From the NCBI GenBank assembly GCA_002989075.1, contig PSQN01000012.1, positions 868,001 to 932,000 on the forward strand: a stretch of 64,000 nucleotides of DNA, in the 5' to 3' direction. Numbering within the stretch: the first letter of the stretch is position 1; the number at the start of each line of letters is the position of its first letter. Origin of the DNA: Arthonia radiata (lineage: Eukaryota > Ascomycota > Arthoniomycetes > Arthoniales > Arthoniaceae). This document shows, one piece after another, positions 1 to 10,795 of the stretch. Made by a program: the position numbers and the translations under genes. A model generated the notes under the pieces. That model had not been told where the DNA came from. It worked only from the letters and a program-made list of their open reading frames with translations, and did not search any database.

Positions 1-380
1 TTGATAGTGGACGCGACCATCAGATAACACTAACCGCATCTTAGGCAATTGGTGTAGACAAAGCCAGCACTGTCATCCACCTACCCCTCTTCCATCCTCT
101 TCTGTCGTCATTCACGTCGGCGTCCGAGACACATCCTGGACACAAGGCTCCGATAGCCATACTGTCCATTCTTTCTAACATAGTCCCGTATCCTCAAGGG
201 CTCTTAGACTCCATTAAGCATCTAGGTGATCACCTCGCGACTTCATACCACACGAGCTGCCAATTGCTCCACCACGACTCGCTTCAAAACTTCCAGCCGC
301 GTTCTTCACCAGCAACAAGCTATGCGGATGAGCCCTCAAGTCCACGAGACAGTCAAGTCGCTAGCCCCTCACGGTCATCA
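1..380 (+). promoter_or_regulatory. 5' flank / leader of the histidine kinase gene
   Basis: This is balanced-composition sequence upstream of the kinase. The kinase frame is free of stops from about position 45 but has no ATG before 381, so the true N-terminus could begin in an upstream spliced exon. I see no clear TATA box. Confidence 0.4.
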
Positions 381-3300
381 ATGTACTCAAGACAAAGCTC
401 TGCAAACTCGAACCTTGCCTCGCCTACGCCAGCTAACATCATTACCCCAGCAAAGCCGGCACGTGGCCCCAGCGACTATTTTGAACAAGGTGGAGAGAGG
501 CCGAATCAACGGCGTAGCCTCAATCACAGGAAGCTCGAGCTGTCGGCTACGGGACTCTCCGGCGTTAATGACAGCAGCGGTGATGGAGTTGGGTCCCTGG
601 ACAGCGTGCTGGACAAGCCTATCTCTATACCCACAACACCTGAGCATGGCACTCGTGTGCTGCAACCGCAGACGCTACACGAACATAGCAACGCAGCTGA
701 AGATGAAAGCAGGGGTGCAGTCACCACTGCGACGTCCTCTGAAAAACCGATTCTTAGCGAGAGCGCTGGGCATGAGACGGCGAAATCAAAGCCACCAAAG
801 GGCAAGAGTATTCTCCATTCCAACGGAGCTGATTTCGGGGCGACCTTCCAGACCCTCCCATCCACGGCATCTCACAACCATCAGAGGAAATCCTCGGCTG
901 ATCAGGTCGTCCCTCCTCCTTCGGAAAAGCTGTTGCGATTGATCATAGATGCTGCGCCGATTCAGATGCTGCTGACTGAACCCGTCACTGGCAAGTTGAA
1001 CTGGTTCAACACAAAGTTTTTGGTATACCATGGGCTCTCCGAGCAAGAGCTTCTAGAGGATCCACATCGCTCGATCCATCCGAGAGACCGTCCGCAATAT
1101 GTGAAGGTAAGTCTCGCAGCATTTGCAAAGATTATCTAGTCGCATGCTGGATCGCCAGCAGCTTGGCGTTACCTGGACTCTTGTCATCGATACTGTACGG
1201 CAAGCCTCATGCTAACCTTTGCCCTTAGGCCTGGAAAACCTCACTTGCAACTGGCCAACAATTTCAGCACAAAGTCCGCCTTCTTAGATTTGACGGCAAA
1301 TACCTGTGGTTCTTTATGCGAGCTGTGCCTCTGCGTGACACCAGCCACAAGATTGTTCATTGGCTAGGGACCGCGATCGATATCAATGACCATCTCCTAG
1401 CAGAAGCTGAGACCTTGAAGCAAAAGTCAAAGGCCGCTGCGAACGCAAAGTATCGAGCGCTAGCCGATTCCTGTCCCCAAATAACTTTCACGGCTACGCG
1501 AAATAATGGCATCACGCTCTGTAACAATCAATGGCTACTCTACTCTGGCCAGGCCGAGGACCAGGCTCTGGGCATTGGATTTATCGATCACGTTCACCCC
1601 GACGATTTAAAGAAATGTCGGCTGCCTTCCGCTGACGGTGTAAACATTCGGATGTCGGAAGTGCCACTATCGGTGGGCCTGAAGACCCGTCGAAAGCTCA
1701 ACAGAAGCTCGTCTGGGGTGACCGACACGTCAGGGGAGGAGGATAACAAAGCTGTCGCCACGCCCACAAATCTTACCCAGACCAGGCTGTCAGAGCTTGC
1801 AGAAACGGGCATCCTTCAAGTCAAAAAGAACGAGGTCGGGCGCGTCGAGTACGACACCGAGGTGCGCCTCAAGAATCGCGTTGGAGCCTATCGATGGCAC
1901 ATGGTCAAGGTCGTCCTGGCGGACTCAAGCGCTTCTGTGGGAGCTGGACAGCATACGTGGTTCGGCTCGTGCTCCGATATCCACGATCACAAAGAACTCG
2001 CCATCAAATTGAAGCATGCGATGGAGGCAAAGTCACGCTTCCTCAGCAACATGTCACATGAGATGCGAACGCCTCTCAATGGAATCAGTGGCAACATCAG
2101 CCTCATGTCGGGAACTACTCTGACTGACGAGCAGGTGGACTTTCTCAACGCCGTCAGGTCTAGTGCTGAAGGACTGCAACAGCTGGTCAATGATGTGCTG
2201 GACTTTTCCAAAGCAGAGGCGGGCATGATGAAGCTTCAACTGGAGAAGTTTCACGTGCGATCAATCGTCGAGGATGTCAATGACACTATTGCTGTCAAAG
2301 CAATGGAGAAGAGCCTGGAGCTCAATTTCATCGTCGAAGAGAATGTTCCGGTCACAGTCGTCGGCGACAAGGGTCGACTAAGACAAATTCTCTGGAACAT
2401 CGTCAACAATGCTCTGAAGTTCACTTCGGAGGGCGAGGTTCTGGTACACTGCGAGACCGTTGAGGATGAACATCCGCTGTCTCCCATGAGGACCGCGGAC
2501 CAGAAAGATCCACAGATGGCAGATGCTGAAGAAAGTATCATGATACAATTCACCGTGTCCGATACGGGCGCTGGCTTTAGTGAAGAAGATAAGGTGAAAC
2601 TCTTCCAGCGTTTCAGTCAAATCGACGGGAGCAGCACACGCCAGCATGGGGGAACTGGGCTCGGACTTGTCATATCCAAGGCGCTGGTTGAGCTTCACGG
2701 CGGCTCGATGTCGGCCGAGGGACAGCCAGGCAAAGGTGCGCAGTTCATGTTCTCGATCAAGGTTGGCCACGTGGATAGCAACGATGGTGCTTCTCTGAAG
2801 CCAAGTATTTGGCGAGGTCATCCCAGCAGCCCGGATCTCGACAAGCAGCTGCCAGCTTCGGCGTCGCGAGCCACCTTCGGCTCCGCTCTCTGCGGGACCG
2901 ATCTGCACGACTCTCCTCAACCATATGAGCAAAAGGGATCAGTTGCGTCCTCCTCTAGCGGCGGAGGCTCGATGGCCTCGACTTCTACAGCTCCAGCATC
3001 GACATCCGCCAGCTCCTATGATCATCCGCATACACACACGCCGTCCAAATCAGCAGACGGCATTCCATCAGATGCGATTGGTCAACCACCCATTGTAATC
3101 ACGGCGCAGAGCAGTCCCTCGCCAATTCTGTGCAACGTGTTGATTGCTTCTCCGCTGCGATGGACTGCGGAAGCAACGTCGCACCATGTGAAGTCAGTGG
3201 CGCCGACAGGTGTGCCTGTCCACGTTACCCAAGAGTATGTATTCGCAGAAGCTCGCAAGCTCCTGCTCGACGCCAAGCTTGTATTCAGCCACGCTATTCT

Positions 3301-4027
3301 CTACCATGACAATACTCAAGAGCTGGCCGCTGTGCTGGAAGAGTCGCTCTTGGCCTCCCATCTCGCCCGAGCGTGCATCATGGTTCTTTGCGACCCAGGC
3401 CAGAAGCGGGCTTTATTAGATCAAATGTGGAACAAAGATGCCGCTCGCCATGCTGATGAGCACCGACTAGGCTTCCTCTTGAAGCCGCTGAAGCCTTCGA
3501 AACTGGCACCATTCTTTGACCCAAGTCGTTCACGCGAGATGAGTCTCGATCACAATCAGCACAGCGCGCAGCGAACGGTGCAGGACCAGCGCGACTTGTA
3601 CGCTCGAGTGAAGGACGAGTGGGCTGGCCGTGGCGTTCGAGTCCTCATCGTGGAAGACAACGTCATCAACGTGGGTGTCATCAAAGGCTTCTTCAAGAAA
3701 GTCAACATCACAGCGGAGATTGCTTACAACGGGGATCAATGCACTCGCAAGGTGTTTGAGCATGATCCGGCCTACTACTCCATCATTCTGTGCGACATTC
3801 AGATGCCGCATAAAGATGGGTTGCAAACATGTCGCGAGATTCGCGAGTGGGAGCAGCAGAACAACTCTCAGACCCACCTGCCGGTCATCGCACTATCGGC
3901 GAACGTTTTGGGGAAAGTGTCCAAGCAGTGCGAGGAAGTGGGGTTTGATCATTATCTGGAGAAGCCCATCGATTATGCGAAACTAGCGGCGGTGATGACG
4001 GAACTGCTGGGAAACTATCGTCGGTAA
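381..4027 (+). CDS. Hybrid histidine kinase, PAS-PAS-HisKA-HATPase-(pseudo-REC)-REC
   Basis: Cytosolic sensor kinase of a fungal two-component phosphorelay; its His autophosphorylates and passes phosphate to its own receiver Asp and then to an HPt protein. Two exons: 381-1106 and 1229-4027. The 122-bp intron has donor GTAAGT, branch GCTAAC at 1211 and acceptor TTAG, and joins in phase 0 to give 1174 aa. Residues 1-175 are Ser/Pro-rich; PAS1 is about 182-300, split by the intron; PAS2 is about 317-500 with a long insert. HisKA has NMSHEMRTPLNG with His519. HATPase is about 620-755 with the N box (NIVNNALKF), G1 (DTGAGF) and G2 (GGTGLGLVIS). A Ser-rich linker follows, then a receiver-like segment at 877-1005, then a true receiver from about 1046 with VEDN, LCDIQMP (Asp1098) and EKPI. 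I see no membrane segment. I chose the first in-frame ATG; the frame stays open upstream without another ATG. The subgroup is not assigned. Confidence 0.95.
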
Positions 4028-4880
4028 GCGAGCGATACCCGCACACCCATACCATGGCCGCGCCTTGTTTTACTGTTTTGTTTTGTGCAACTGCCTGGAT
4101 GGAACGAGGAAATGAACGATCATGCGTACAACAGCGGCTTGGCATAGCAACGGCGCACGAGTCTAATGGATAACAAAACATGGTATTGTGTAATAGCGTC
4201 GTGAAGAGTGGGGAGACAGGATGTCAATGGCGGAGCCAGTCCAACAGCAGGCTCAACTTGCGTGCCCATTCAAGGTGTGGCGAAGGAGGGGTAGAAGACA
4301 TGGTGGCGTGAGTGTCTCACCTGCGAAGGAGGGAAGGCAGATGGCCGAGTTACTTATGTTCGGTAATTCTGTGTTATTAGGGATACTTGAGCAAGTACGG
4401 TACTGGAAAACCAACCATCTCGCCAGCCTTTCAATGCACTTTCGCGGCCGAAACACATCGGCGGATCCGAGAACTGCGTACCCGGCCGAGCCCAGAGCCT
4501 CTTAGAACGAAACCTCAACAGCCTACTGCAGATGGACATTGCTAAGCTAACTTCAATGATAACTCGGTGGATGAAGCGAGGGAATAGTGTAGGCAGAAGC
4601 ACGGCTCATCTTTGTTTCAAGCTCTGTTTCCCGCTTACGAATGAGTCAGTAGCCCCCTGCTGCCTGATCAAAAAGATAAGACGAGTCATGTGCTCCAAAT
4701 CGAACTTGCGAATCGCTGGCATATAAGAGGGCGCGTAGATCATTTAGATAATTCCCTTGGTCTTCCTCTACACTGCCTCAGTTGGCACAGGTCTCGCAGA
4801 CCAGTCCTCATCGCTCCCGGTTCATCACCCGTCCTGGCTTCCTCGAGACTCGAGCTCTATCACGACCTTACGCAGTACCA
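4028..4880. other. Intergenic region between kinase and O-methyltransferase
   Basis: Balanced-composition spacer between two genes on the same strand. It holds the kinase 3' UTR and the methyltransferase promoter. Short open frames here show no recognisable protein features. Confidence 0.6.
4722..4728 (+). promoter_or_regulatory. Candidate TATA box of the O-methyltransferase gene
   Basis: TATAAGA lies about 159 bp upstream of the ATG at 4881, at a plausible distance for a fungal core promoter with a 5' UTR of roughly 100-130 nt. The assignment rests on motif and position only. Confidence 0.4.
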
Positions 4881-5815
4881 ATGACGGACTCCAACACCAC
4901 CAAACCACTCTCCCATCTCATTCCGCCCTCTTCATTCCCGACTCAATACTCCCCCGACCCCCGCACTGGCGCCATCGACGTCTACACCTTGCAGCACCTT
5001 CAGCCGCCTGAAGACTCGCTGTCAATGACCGCTCGTCGTGCGGCGGAAGTGTCGATGCAGGAAGACCTTCCTGATATCAGTTGCAGCCCAGTGCAGGCGA
5101 AGTTGTTGGGATTGATGGCCTATACGGCACGTGCCGAGTGGATGCTCGAGGTCGGGACTTTGGGCGGTGAGTGTCTTACTCTTTGGTCCGGTGCCGGTGG
5201 GTAGGAGTGAGGATTCGGAAGGCCGGATATGAACGGTGGAAATCGGCTGTACTGTAAGAGTGAGAGCGGGGCTGACGTATAGCAGGGGTCAGTGCGATAT
5301 GGCTCGCTTCGATGAATCCGAGTGCCAAGGTCGTTACCGTCGAGTTTGATCCACACCATGCGAAGGTTGCGAGGCAGAACATTGCAGATGCGGGTTTAGC
5401 CGAGAGGGTCGAAGTAATTGAAGGGGCAGGCGTCGACATCTTACCGAGATTGAAAGAGGTACTGCTTCTTTTCCCTTGTAACCTTCCTGACACGGCCTCG
5501 TTAACCGCACATCAGGAGATCGAAGCAGGCAAACGCCCCAAGTTCAACTTCACCTTTATCGACGCGGACAAGGAGAATAATTAGACATACTTCTCCCTGG
5601 CTGCCGACATGTCCACGTCCCGTGCGCCGATCGTTGTCGACAACATCGCACGTCGAGGTAAGCTGGTTGAACTTGAGCATTTCGGGGATGAGGGCGTGCA
5701 AGGGGCACGGGAGGTGGTGGAGAATGCGGGTAGAGATGTGAGAGTGACGGGCGTAATGGTGCAGATGGTGGGAGAGAAGAGCTGGGATGGGATGTTGATT
5801 GCGGTCGTGAAATAG
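4881..5815 (+). pseudogene. CCoAOMT-like O-methyltransferase with one in-frame stop
   Basis: Class I SAM-dependent, metal-dependent O-methyltransferase (caffeoyl-CoA/catechol type). Exons 4881-5166, 5286-5458 and 5516-5815; introns of 119 bp (GTGAGT...CAG) and 57 bp (GTACTG...CAG). The first junction rebuilds the SAM-binding motif LEVGTLGGVSAIWLAS; then come VVTVEFDP, FTFIDADKEN (metal-binding Asp), VVDN (Asp/Asn metal ligands) and a C-terminus DGMLIAVVK. The length would be about 251 aa, normal for the family. Codon 176 (5582-5584), just after DADKENN, is TAG, and the frame continues undisturbed with TYFSLAADM. Codons TGG or CAG would each need one transition to become TAG. No GT lies usefully near the stop; splicing the 5459 donor to the AG at 5584 would bypass it in frame but delete the DADK motif. 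It is either a very recent pseudogene, a readthrough gene or a sequence error. Confidence 0.85.
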
Positions 5816-6426
5816 AACAGTGCAAGGAGCGGCTGCTGTATGTCTAGCTCGCAACCGCGGGATATGAAGTGTTGCCATACCGAGTGGGCGTTGACTTTTC
5901 CCCAGCACTCACGAGACGTTCTCGGTTCTATCCTGAGGTATTACTACAGCATTCCACAAAGTGTTTCTTTCCAGATCGAGCGATCAGCATTGTAACCAGT
6001 CAACAGTCTTCCCTTTGCATGTATCACCGACGTACTTGAGAAAACTCTGAGGGGCGACCCTTGCATTTCCATCCGCCGGCTGACCCTACGCGAACAATGG
6101 TCTCGAGCTCTGTCGTTCCCCATACACGGGACATAAGTGCTTGATATACTAGAGAGAGCGAGGAACAGACACTCGTGCTCGACGTATCAAGCGCAGCCAC
6201 AGGACGGCTGTCGATGGACGCGACGGCCTGGATGCAAAGCAGGGAGAAGTGTGATGAATGCGCGTCTACTGCAAGCTCGATGCAGGGCAGAAATGGTCCT
6301 GGCGAGCCTTTGGAGTGGATGTAACAGATGATCGGATGTAGCAATTGGCAGTGAGCAAACTGTCACTCGCGCCGGGGTGGTTGACGACGCAAAGGAGGGT
6401 AGGGTCTGTCGGTTCAAGAAGAATGC
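5816..6426. other. Intergenic, no gene seen
   Basis: Balanced-composition sequence downstream of the O-methyltransferase. Overlapping short open frames on both strands lack motifs and splice-consistent extensions, and I see nothing convincing in it. Confidence 0.5.
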
Positions 6427-6431
6427 CAAGA

Positions 6432-6616
6432 TGATAAGGTATATGGCTTTTATCACATTCCGACTAACATGGTAGGAAGGTAGGTACAGGAGGATGAGAT
6501 GGAAGATATGAGTGCGTCCATTACGTGATCCCAATATATGCCTATTCAGGCAATTCTCCACCAGGCATCCCGTGTCTTGGCATGGCCATCTGGACTGGGC
6601 GATCCTGCACACAACA
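6432..6616. mobile_element. Solo LTR-like insertion, copy 1 (185 bp)
   Basis: A 185-bp unit starting TGATAAGG and ending CACAACA is flanked by perfect 5-bp direct repeats CAAGA (6427-6431 and 6617-6621). It differs from the copy at 8892-9076 at only three positions. TG...CA ends plus a 5-bp target duplication are the mark of LTR-retrotransposon integrase; no internal coding region is present, so a solo LTR (or a very small non-autonomous element) is the best reading. Orientation cannot be decided. Confidence 0.8.
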
Positions 6617-6621
6617 CAAGA

Positions 6622-7120
6622 CATGTCGTGATCCTTAGCAACTTTTGCTCAACGACTTATCCCTTGCTCAACCTGACTGCACTTCACTCCATCCGTTCAT
6701 TGTTGCTGCATCCTCCCTGCCTTGTTCTACTTCTTTCGGAGGGCATGCGCAGTCGCGGCGGATCGGCAAGCATCTTCCCCACTCCAATCTTAAGTTGCTG
6801 GTAACTTTTTGCTAAGCATTCTGCGAGAGAAAGTCTGCATTGCATGGTGCCTCGTACTTCCTACGTCTGTGAATAGCCGATCATCTCGTGCTAACATTGC
6901 AAAGATGGCCATCTGTTGACGGAATATCTGCAATCATGAGGAAAGCAACGCGCCTATATTTGTCCACACATAGCCAACAAAAGCAGACAACAGATGTCAT
7001 GCACATATGCGAACGTAAAATGTCCCAAGCGCTGGGAAAGGGTACACGCACGGTCACAACAGTCTCACCGAGCACAGAGCTTCACGCCGACTCGAGTACA
7101 TCCGCATTCAGCTGCACTGC
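6622..7120. other. Intergenic, no gene seen
   Basis: Unremarkable balanced-composition sequence. Open frames here have no domain-like features. Confidence 0.4.
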
Positions 7121-7440
7121 AAGCCTTCATCAACACGATAAGCAAGACTCCTCCACTTATGGAAGGCTTGACCCTTGTACGTTGCTTCGCACAACCCTTT
7201 CTAGGGAAGGCGAGTTGTTGCTCTGGACTGACCAACTTGCCAGATTGGTATCTAGTGGTCCAGCCTCCTGGTCCTGGAGGCCTGCATTAACACATTCAGC
7301 AAGCTCCTCCACTTATGGAAGACTTGAACCTTGTAAGTCCCTTCTTACGAGCCGTTCTAGGAAGGAAACGTTGCTGCTCTGGACTGATCATCACGCTAGC
7401 ATGATATCTAGTGCTCCAGGCTCATGTGCCGTTCCCCTCT
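7121..7440. repeat. Degenerate tandem duplication, about 157-bp period
   Basis: The stretch from about 7121 repeats from about 7281. Shared blocks include CTCCTCCACTTATGGAA, GCTCTGGACTGA and the lead-in CCT(T/G)CAT(C/T)AACAC. A long open frame crosses both copies (6888-7544), but the translated repeat resembles no known family, so I read this as an old non-coding duplication. Confidence 0.6.
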
Positions 7441-7504
7441 GCTGCTTGAACTATACCTACTTGAGTGATGCTGAACAACTCTGCTACGGGTCTTTATTTG
7501 TAAT

Positions 7505-7785
7505 TGCGATTCCCACTCAGGTCGCAACGGTAGTGGTCCAATAGCGAGTTCGCAACAAACAGCATTGCTCGACAGCAAGCATCGGAGAAGACCTCCAGCC
7601 TCATAGTGCGTCCGCTTTTACTGCTCAAGCTATTCCCACCTGAGAGCCACCAGTCAACGCTACGACGGAAACCTGGTAATCGCTGTAAATGCTGGTTCGG
7701 TTGCAACAACGATGGTCCAATAGCGAACGCGAAAACAATAGCGGTGCTCCATGATATGCGCCGCAGACCTCCAACAATGGCTCAT
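7505..7785. repeat. Second degenerate duplication, offset 179 bp
   Basis: GGTCCAATAGCGA occurs at 7535 and again at 7714, inside a longer similarity (ATTCCCAC..., GCAAC...GTGGTCCA, AGACCTCCA). Indels have blurred the unit. No coding function is apparent. Confidence 0.5.
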
Positions 7786-7993
7786 TTAGACCTCGAAATG
7801 TCGTGCTTTTGAACACGTTTCCCACAAGCGTCATCGTCCCCTCAAGAACCGGCAGTCACGTTGCATGTAAAAGCAAACAACATAAGAAGTCGGCCTCAGA
7901 CCGGTGTTCCTCATTTAGGGACCGATCAGAGCAGTGACCGTAAAGCCTTGCATCCTTCTCACACACTACCCTGATCTGACCTAGGAATACACA

Positions 7994-9861
7994 ATGGTCG
8001 TCCATACGTTGGCGTTGTGTGCCATCGCAGCCATCGCAGTGGCAAGGCCTCAGATATCGCTTCCGCCACTCATTCCATCCATCCCTGGGGTCACGGTACC
8101 CTTGGCAAGTGATGCTCCACCGCTGCCAATCTTGCAGCTGCCCACACCTCCGTTGCCCGATCCTGGGTACACTCCCAGTGAGATCCGGCCATCAAAGATC
8201 GGACATTTCTGGACCGCATCGGGGGACAACGAACACGCCGACTTCTTAGCCTCGTATAGCTTGGACGACGACACGTTCGGTACATTGCTGCGCGTCGTTG
8301 AAGTGCCAACCTCCGGCAACAGTCCTCATCATCTAGGTTAGTGAAACAACCTCACCATTTAATCTTGCTTAACGGCAATGTAGGCCCTTCGGCAGATGGC
8401 CAATACCTCTGGGGCGGCGGCCTGCTCTCGCTCTTGAAGACGCAGAACACAGGATACTACTTTGATACCAGCGATCCCTACAACCCCAAGTACCTCAAGA
8501 GTGACATTGCCTTGCTGGGGTCCATCGCAGACGATGTCAAAGCAAAGCCAGACGGTGGATTTTTCTTCACGTACATGGGCTCCGCCGTCGGCACGTCCCC
8601 GGGCCGCTTGATCGAGACCGATTCTGATCTCAACATCATACACGAGTTCCCCGAGGATACCGAAGGTACTTTGAACGTCTTGGGACAACAATTCTCGCCT
8701 CATGGTCTCAGCATCAATTGGGAGAGGAACCTCATAGTGACGTCCGACTTTGTCGTTCCAATTTCGATCCTGAAGCCCAGCCCAGAAATCGGTAAGTCGT
8801 GAGATCTCCTGTATATCTGCCATGTTTCCAGCTCATTGCTGTACGACTCGCCCTATCCTCTTTTTTTTTGTACTTCAAATGGGTTATGTGTTAATAAGGT
8901 ATATGGCTTTTATCACATTGCGACTAACATGGTAGGAAGGTAGGTACAGGAGGATGAGATGGAAGATATGAGTGCGTCCATTACGTGATCCCAATATATG
9001 CCTATTCAGGCAATTCTCCACCAGGCATCCCGTGTCTTGGCATGGCCATCTGGACTGGGCGATCCTACACACAACATGTGTGCTAATTCCAGAATGTGTA
9101 GTACGTGGCAATACCGTTCGCTTGTGGGATTTGCCAAGCCGCACCATCATTGGCACTGTCACCATTCCGAATGTGAGTATTTTGCCAGCAGACCAAGCTT
9201 GAGTGTCTACTAATGTTATACTCCCAAGGGTGGCCTCATCCAGGATTCCAAATTCATTCCTGGGAACCCCGACGCCGCAATTTTGGCAACTGCAGTTCAT
9301 CTCGGCCAAGTGTACATAATTTATCCCTTCCGCAAAGATGCCGACTCCAATCAGGGCACGGCCGAGTTCTTCTATGACCTCGGCGACAATGCTCGTGATA
9401 CCACTGCCATTTTCTCCGACATCTCCAAGGATGGAAAATACGCTTACTGCAAGCCACTCTCACGCACGATACACCTTCGAACTAACATTGGCTGACATCG
9501 AACAGTTACCTACACCACCGGAAATCACATTGCAGCCCTCGACATCTCCGATATCAACAACCCCAAGCGTCTCGATGACCCAGATGAGGTTCAGGACAGT
9601 GTTGGCCCTCATTTCCTCAAGGTCACGCCTGACCAAAAGCATCTCTTGATTACGGACTACTTCCTACAGACCGGTGACATTGGCCTCATCAACACGCCCG
9701 CTGACTACAGGGCTCTCTATGTCGATATCAACCCTGATGGCAGCCTACACTCCAACCGAAGCATCAACTTCTCTCAGGACTTTGCGAACAGAGGTGGCGC
9801 CAAACCTCACTCTTCTTCCATCTATGATCTTTCTGATCCGAGTAACCCTCAATACATCTAG
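7994..9861 (+). CDS. Secreted SBP56-family (selenium-binding protein / methanethiol oxidase-like)
   Basis: Member of the SBP56 beta-propeller family, known in other organisms as copper-dependent methanethiol oxidase. Exons 7994-8336, 8384-8791, 9102-9172, 9229-9448 and 9506-9861 give 465 aa, the usual family length. Family segments in order are SPHHLG, LWGGGLLSLLKTQ, FSPHGLSINWERN, FVVPISILKPS, VRGNTVRLWDL, LATAVHLGQVYIIYPFRKD, TTGNHIAALDIS, GPHFLKVTPDQ, TDYFLQTGDIG and GGAKPHSSS; the recurrent His residues are the expected metal ligands. The first ~18 residues (MVVHTLALCAIAAIAVA) read as a signal peptide, suggesting secretion. Introns are 47, 310, 56 and 57 bp. Intron 2 is long because it carries a 185-bp insertion at 8892-9076. 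Intron 4 (9449-9505) uses a GC donor with branch GCTGAC and acceptor CAG; the join gives YAY-F-TYTTGNH in phase. The start ATG at 7994 has A at -3 and G at +4. Confidence 0.93.
8892..9076. mobile_element. Solo LTR-like insertion, copy 2, inside SBP56 intron 2
   Basis: Same 185-bp unit as 6432-6616, offset by exactly 2460 bp, with three differences (TA instead of TG at the left end, plus single changes at 8930 and 9067). It is flanked by perfect 5-bp repeats TGTGT (8887-8891 and 9077-9081). It lies between the donor at 8792 and the acceptor at 9101; without it and one duplicate the intron would be 120 bp. The branch-point-like GCTAAT and the acceptor lie outside the insertion. Confidence 0.85.
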
Positions 9862-10795
9862 ATCCATCAATCAGGCAGGTCTCGACCTCCTGAGCATCAA
9901 GAATCTGAATGGCTCCAACAGCGATAAGACTAGCCTCGGCTCCATCGCTATCTGACCGGTGTTCTGTGTTTCGCGTCGTCTTTGGCAAATATTTTTGAGG
10001 ATGAGGTGTAGCCTCAAAGCTACGTGTAAGAAAAATACGGAAAACAAAAAAGGGACAAGAATTGGCTATGTTTTGCTGGTGTATGCTTGAGGACCTCTAA
10101 TATGTGGACTACGTAACAGTTGTGTCGCATTTCTGATTAGGTATCCCGAAAATATAAAAAATGCTTGCGAAACAAATGTTTCATTATTTAGCATCGATAA
10201 TTGGAGGAGATTAGCTGGAGAGAGGCTGCGGATTACGAGACTCGGGTAGATCAGCGGCGGCTCCAGATTGCTGTGGAAATCGAGGTGGACGTTTAATCCT
10301 GCCAGCGTCTCAGTAAGTTTGCAAACTACAGCAGCTTTACCGTATTGCAAGCATTATCACTACAAGCATTGCAGTGCTTGAGTTGATATCACACTCTTCA
10401 CTGCGTGCTGGGTCAGATAGTATTCACGGTTGGAACCAGATCCGTTGTGGGCTTCTCGAGATCTGCAAGCTGCCTATGAGCAGCGCTGCAGCGGTGTCGT
10501 CGCCTCTGTTAATGATTCACAAGCTAAGGGATCAAAGCCGGCGCAATAGTTACTGCTGGTTTAGTACCTTTGTGAAAGCAACCAAGAGCTCGCATTAGGC
10601 TACAGTGCGGCATCAACGTCTCGAAGAGTGTTTAAAAACGGAGGTAAGTTGAGCAATGGGAGACGAAAATACTTGGCCGATGAAGATGGCGCGACACACA
10701 AGAGCAACCGTCAACGCAAAATGAGCGGTACGTCCTTTGCATTCTCGTGGGCTGAACATCAATCATGCTGGAATGAGAGCGGCCTGCCAATGTCT
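9862..10795. other. Intergenic, no gene seen
   Basis: Balanced-composition spacer after the SBP56 gene. Short open frames on both strands do not resemble proteins. I see no repeats or structural RNAs. Confidence 0.5.

Noticed and set aside
6187-6624. 145-aa - strand frame, with a 141-aa parallel at 8884-9309
   Set aside because: Both share the stretch lying inside the 185-bp LTR-like repeat, so the similarity reflects the insertion rather than a gene family.
6888-7544. 218-aa open frame with an internal repeat
   Set aside because: The repeat is a DNA-level duplication present in all frames; the product has no domain, no splice support and odd composition.
8359-8823. 154-aa open frame antisense to the SBP56 gene
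   Set aside because: It is the mirror of a strongly supported exon and has no independent features.
8892-9076. Introner-like element (a mobile intron)
   Set aside because: The unit carries neither the donor nor the acceptor used, the other copy is intergenic, and both have 5-bp target duplications.
381-9861. Secondary-metabolite cluster
   Set aside because: An O-methyltransferase alone is not enough; there is no synthase, transporter or cluster regulator nearby.
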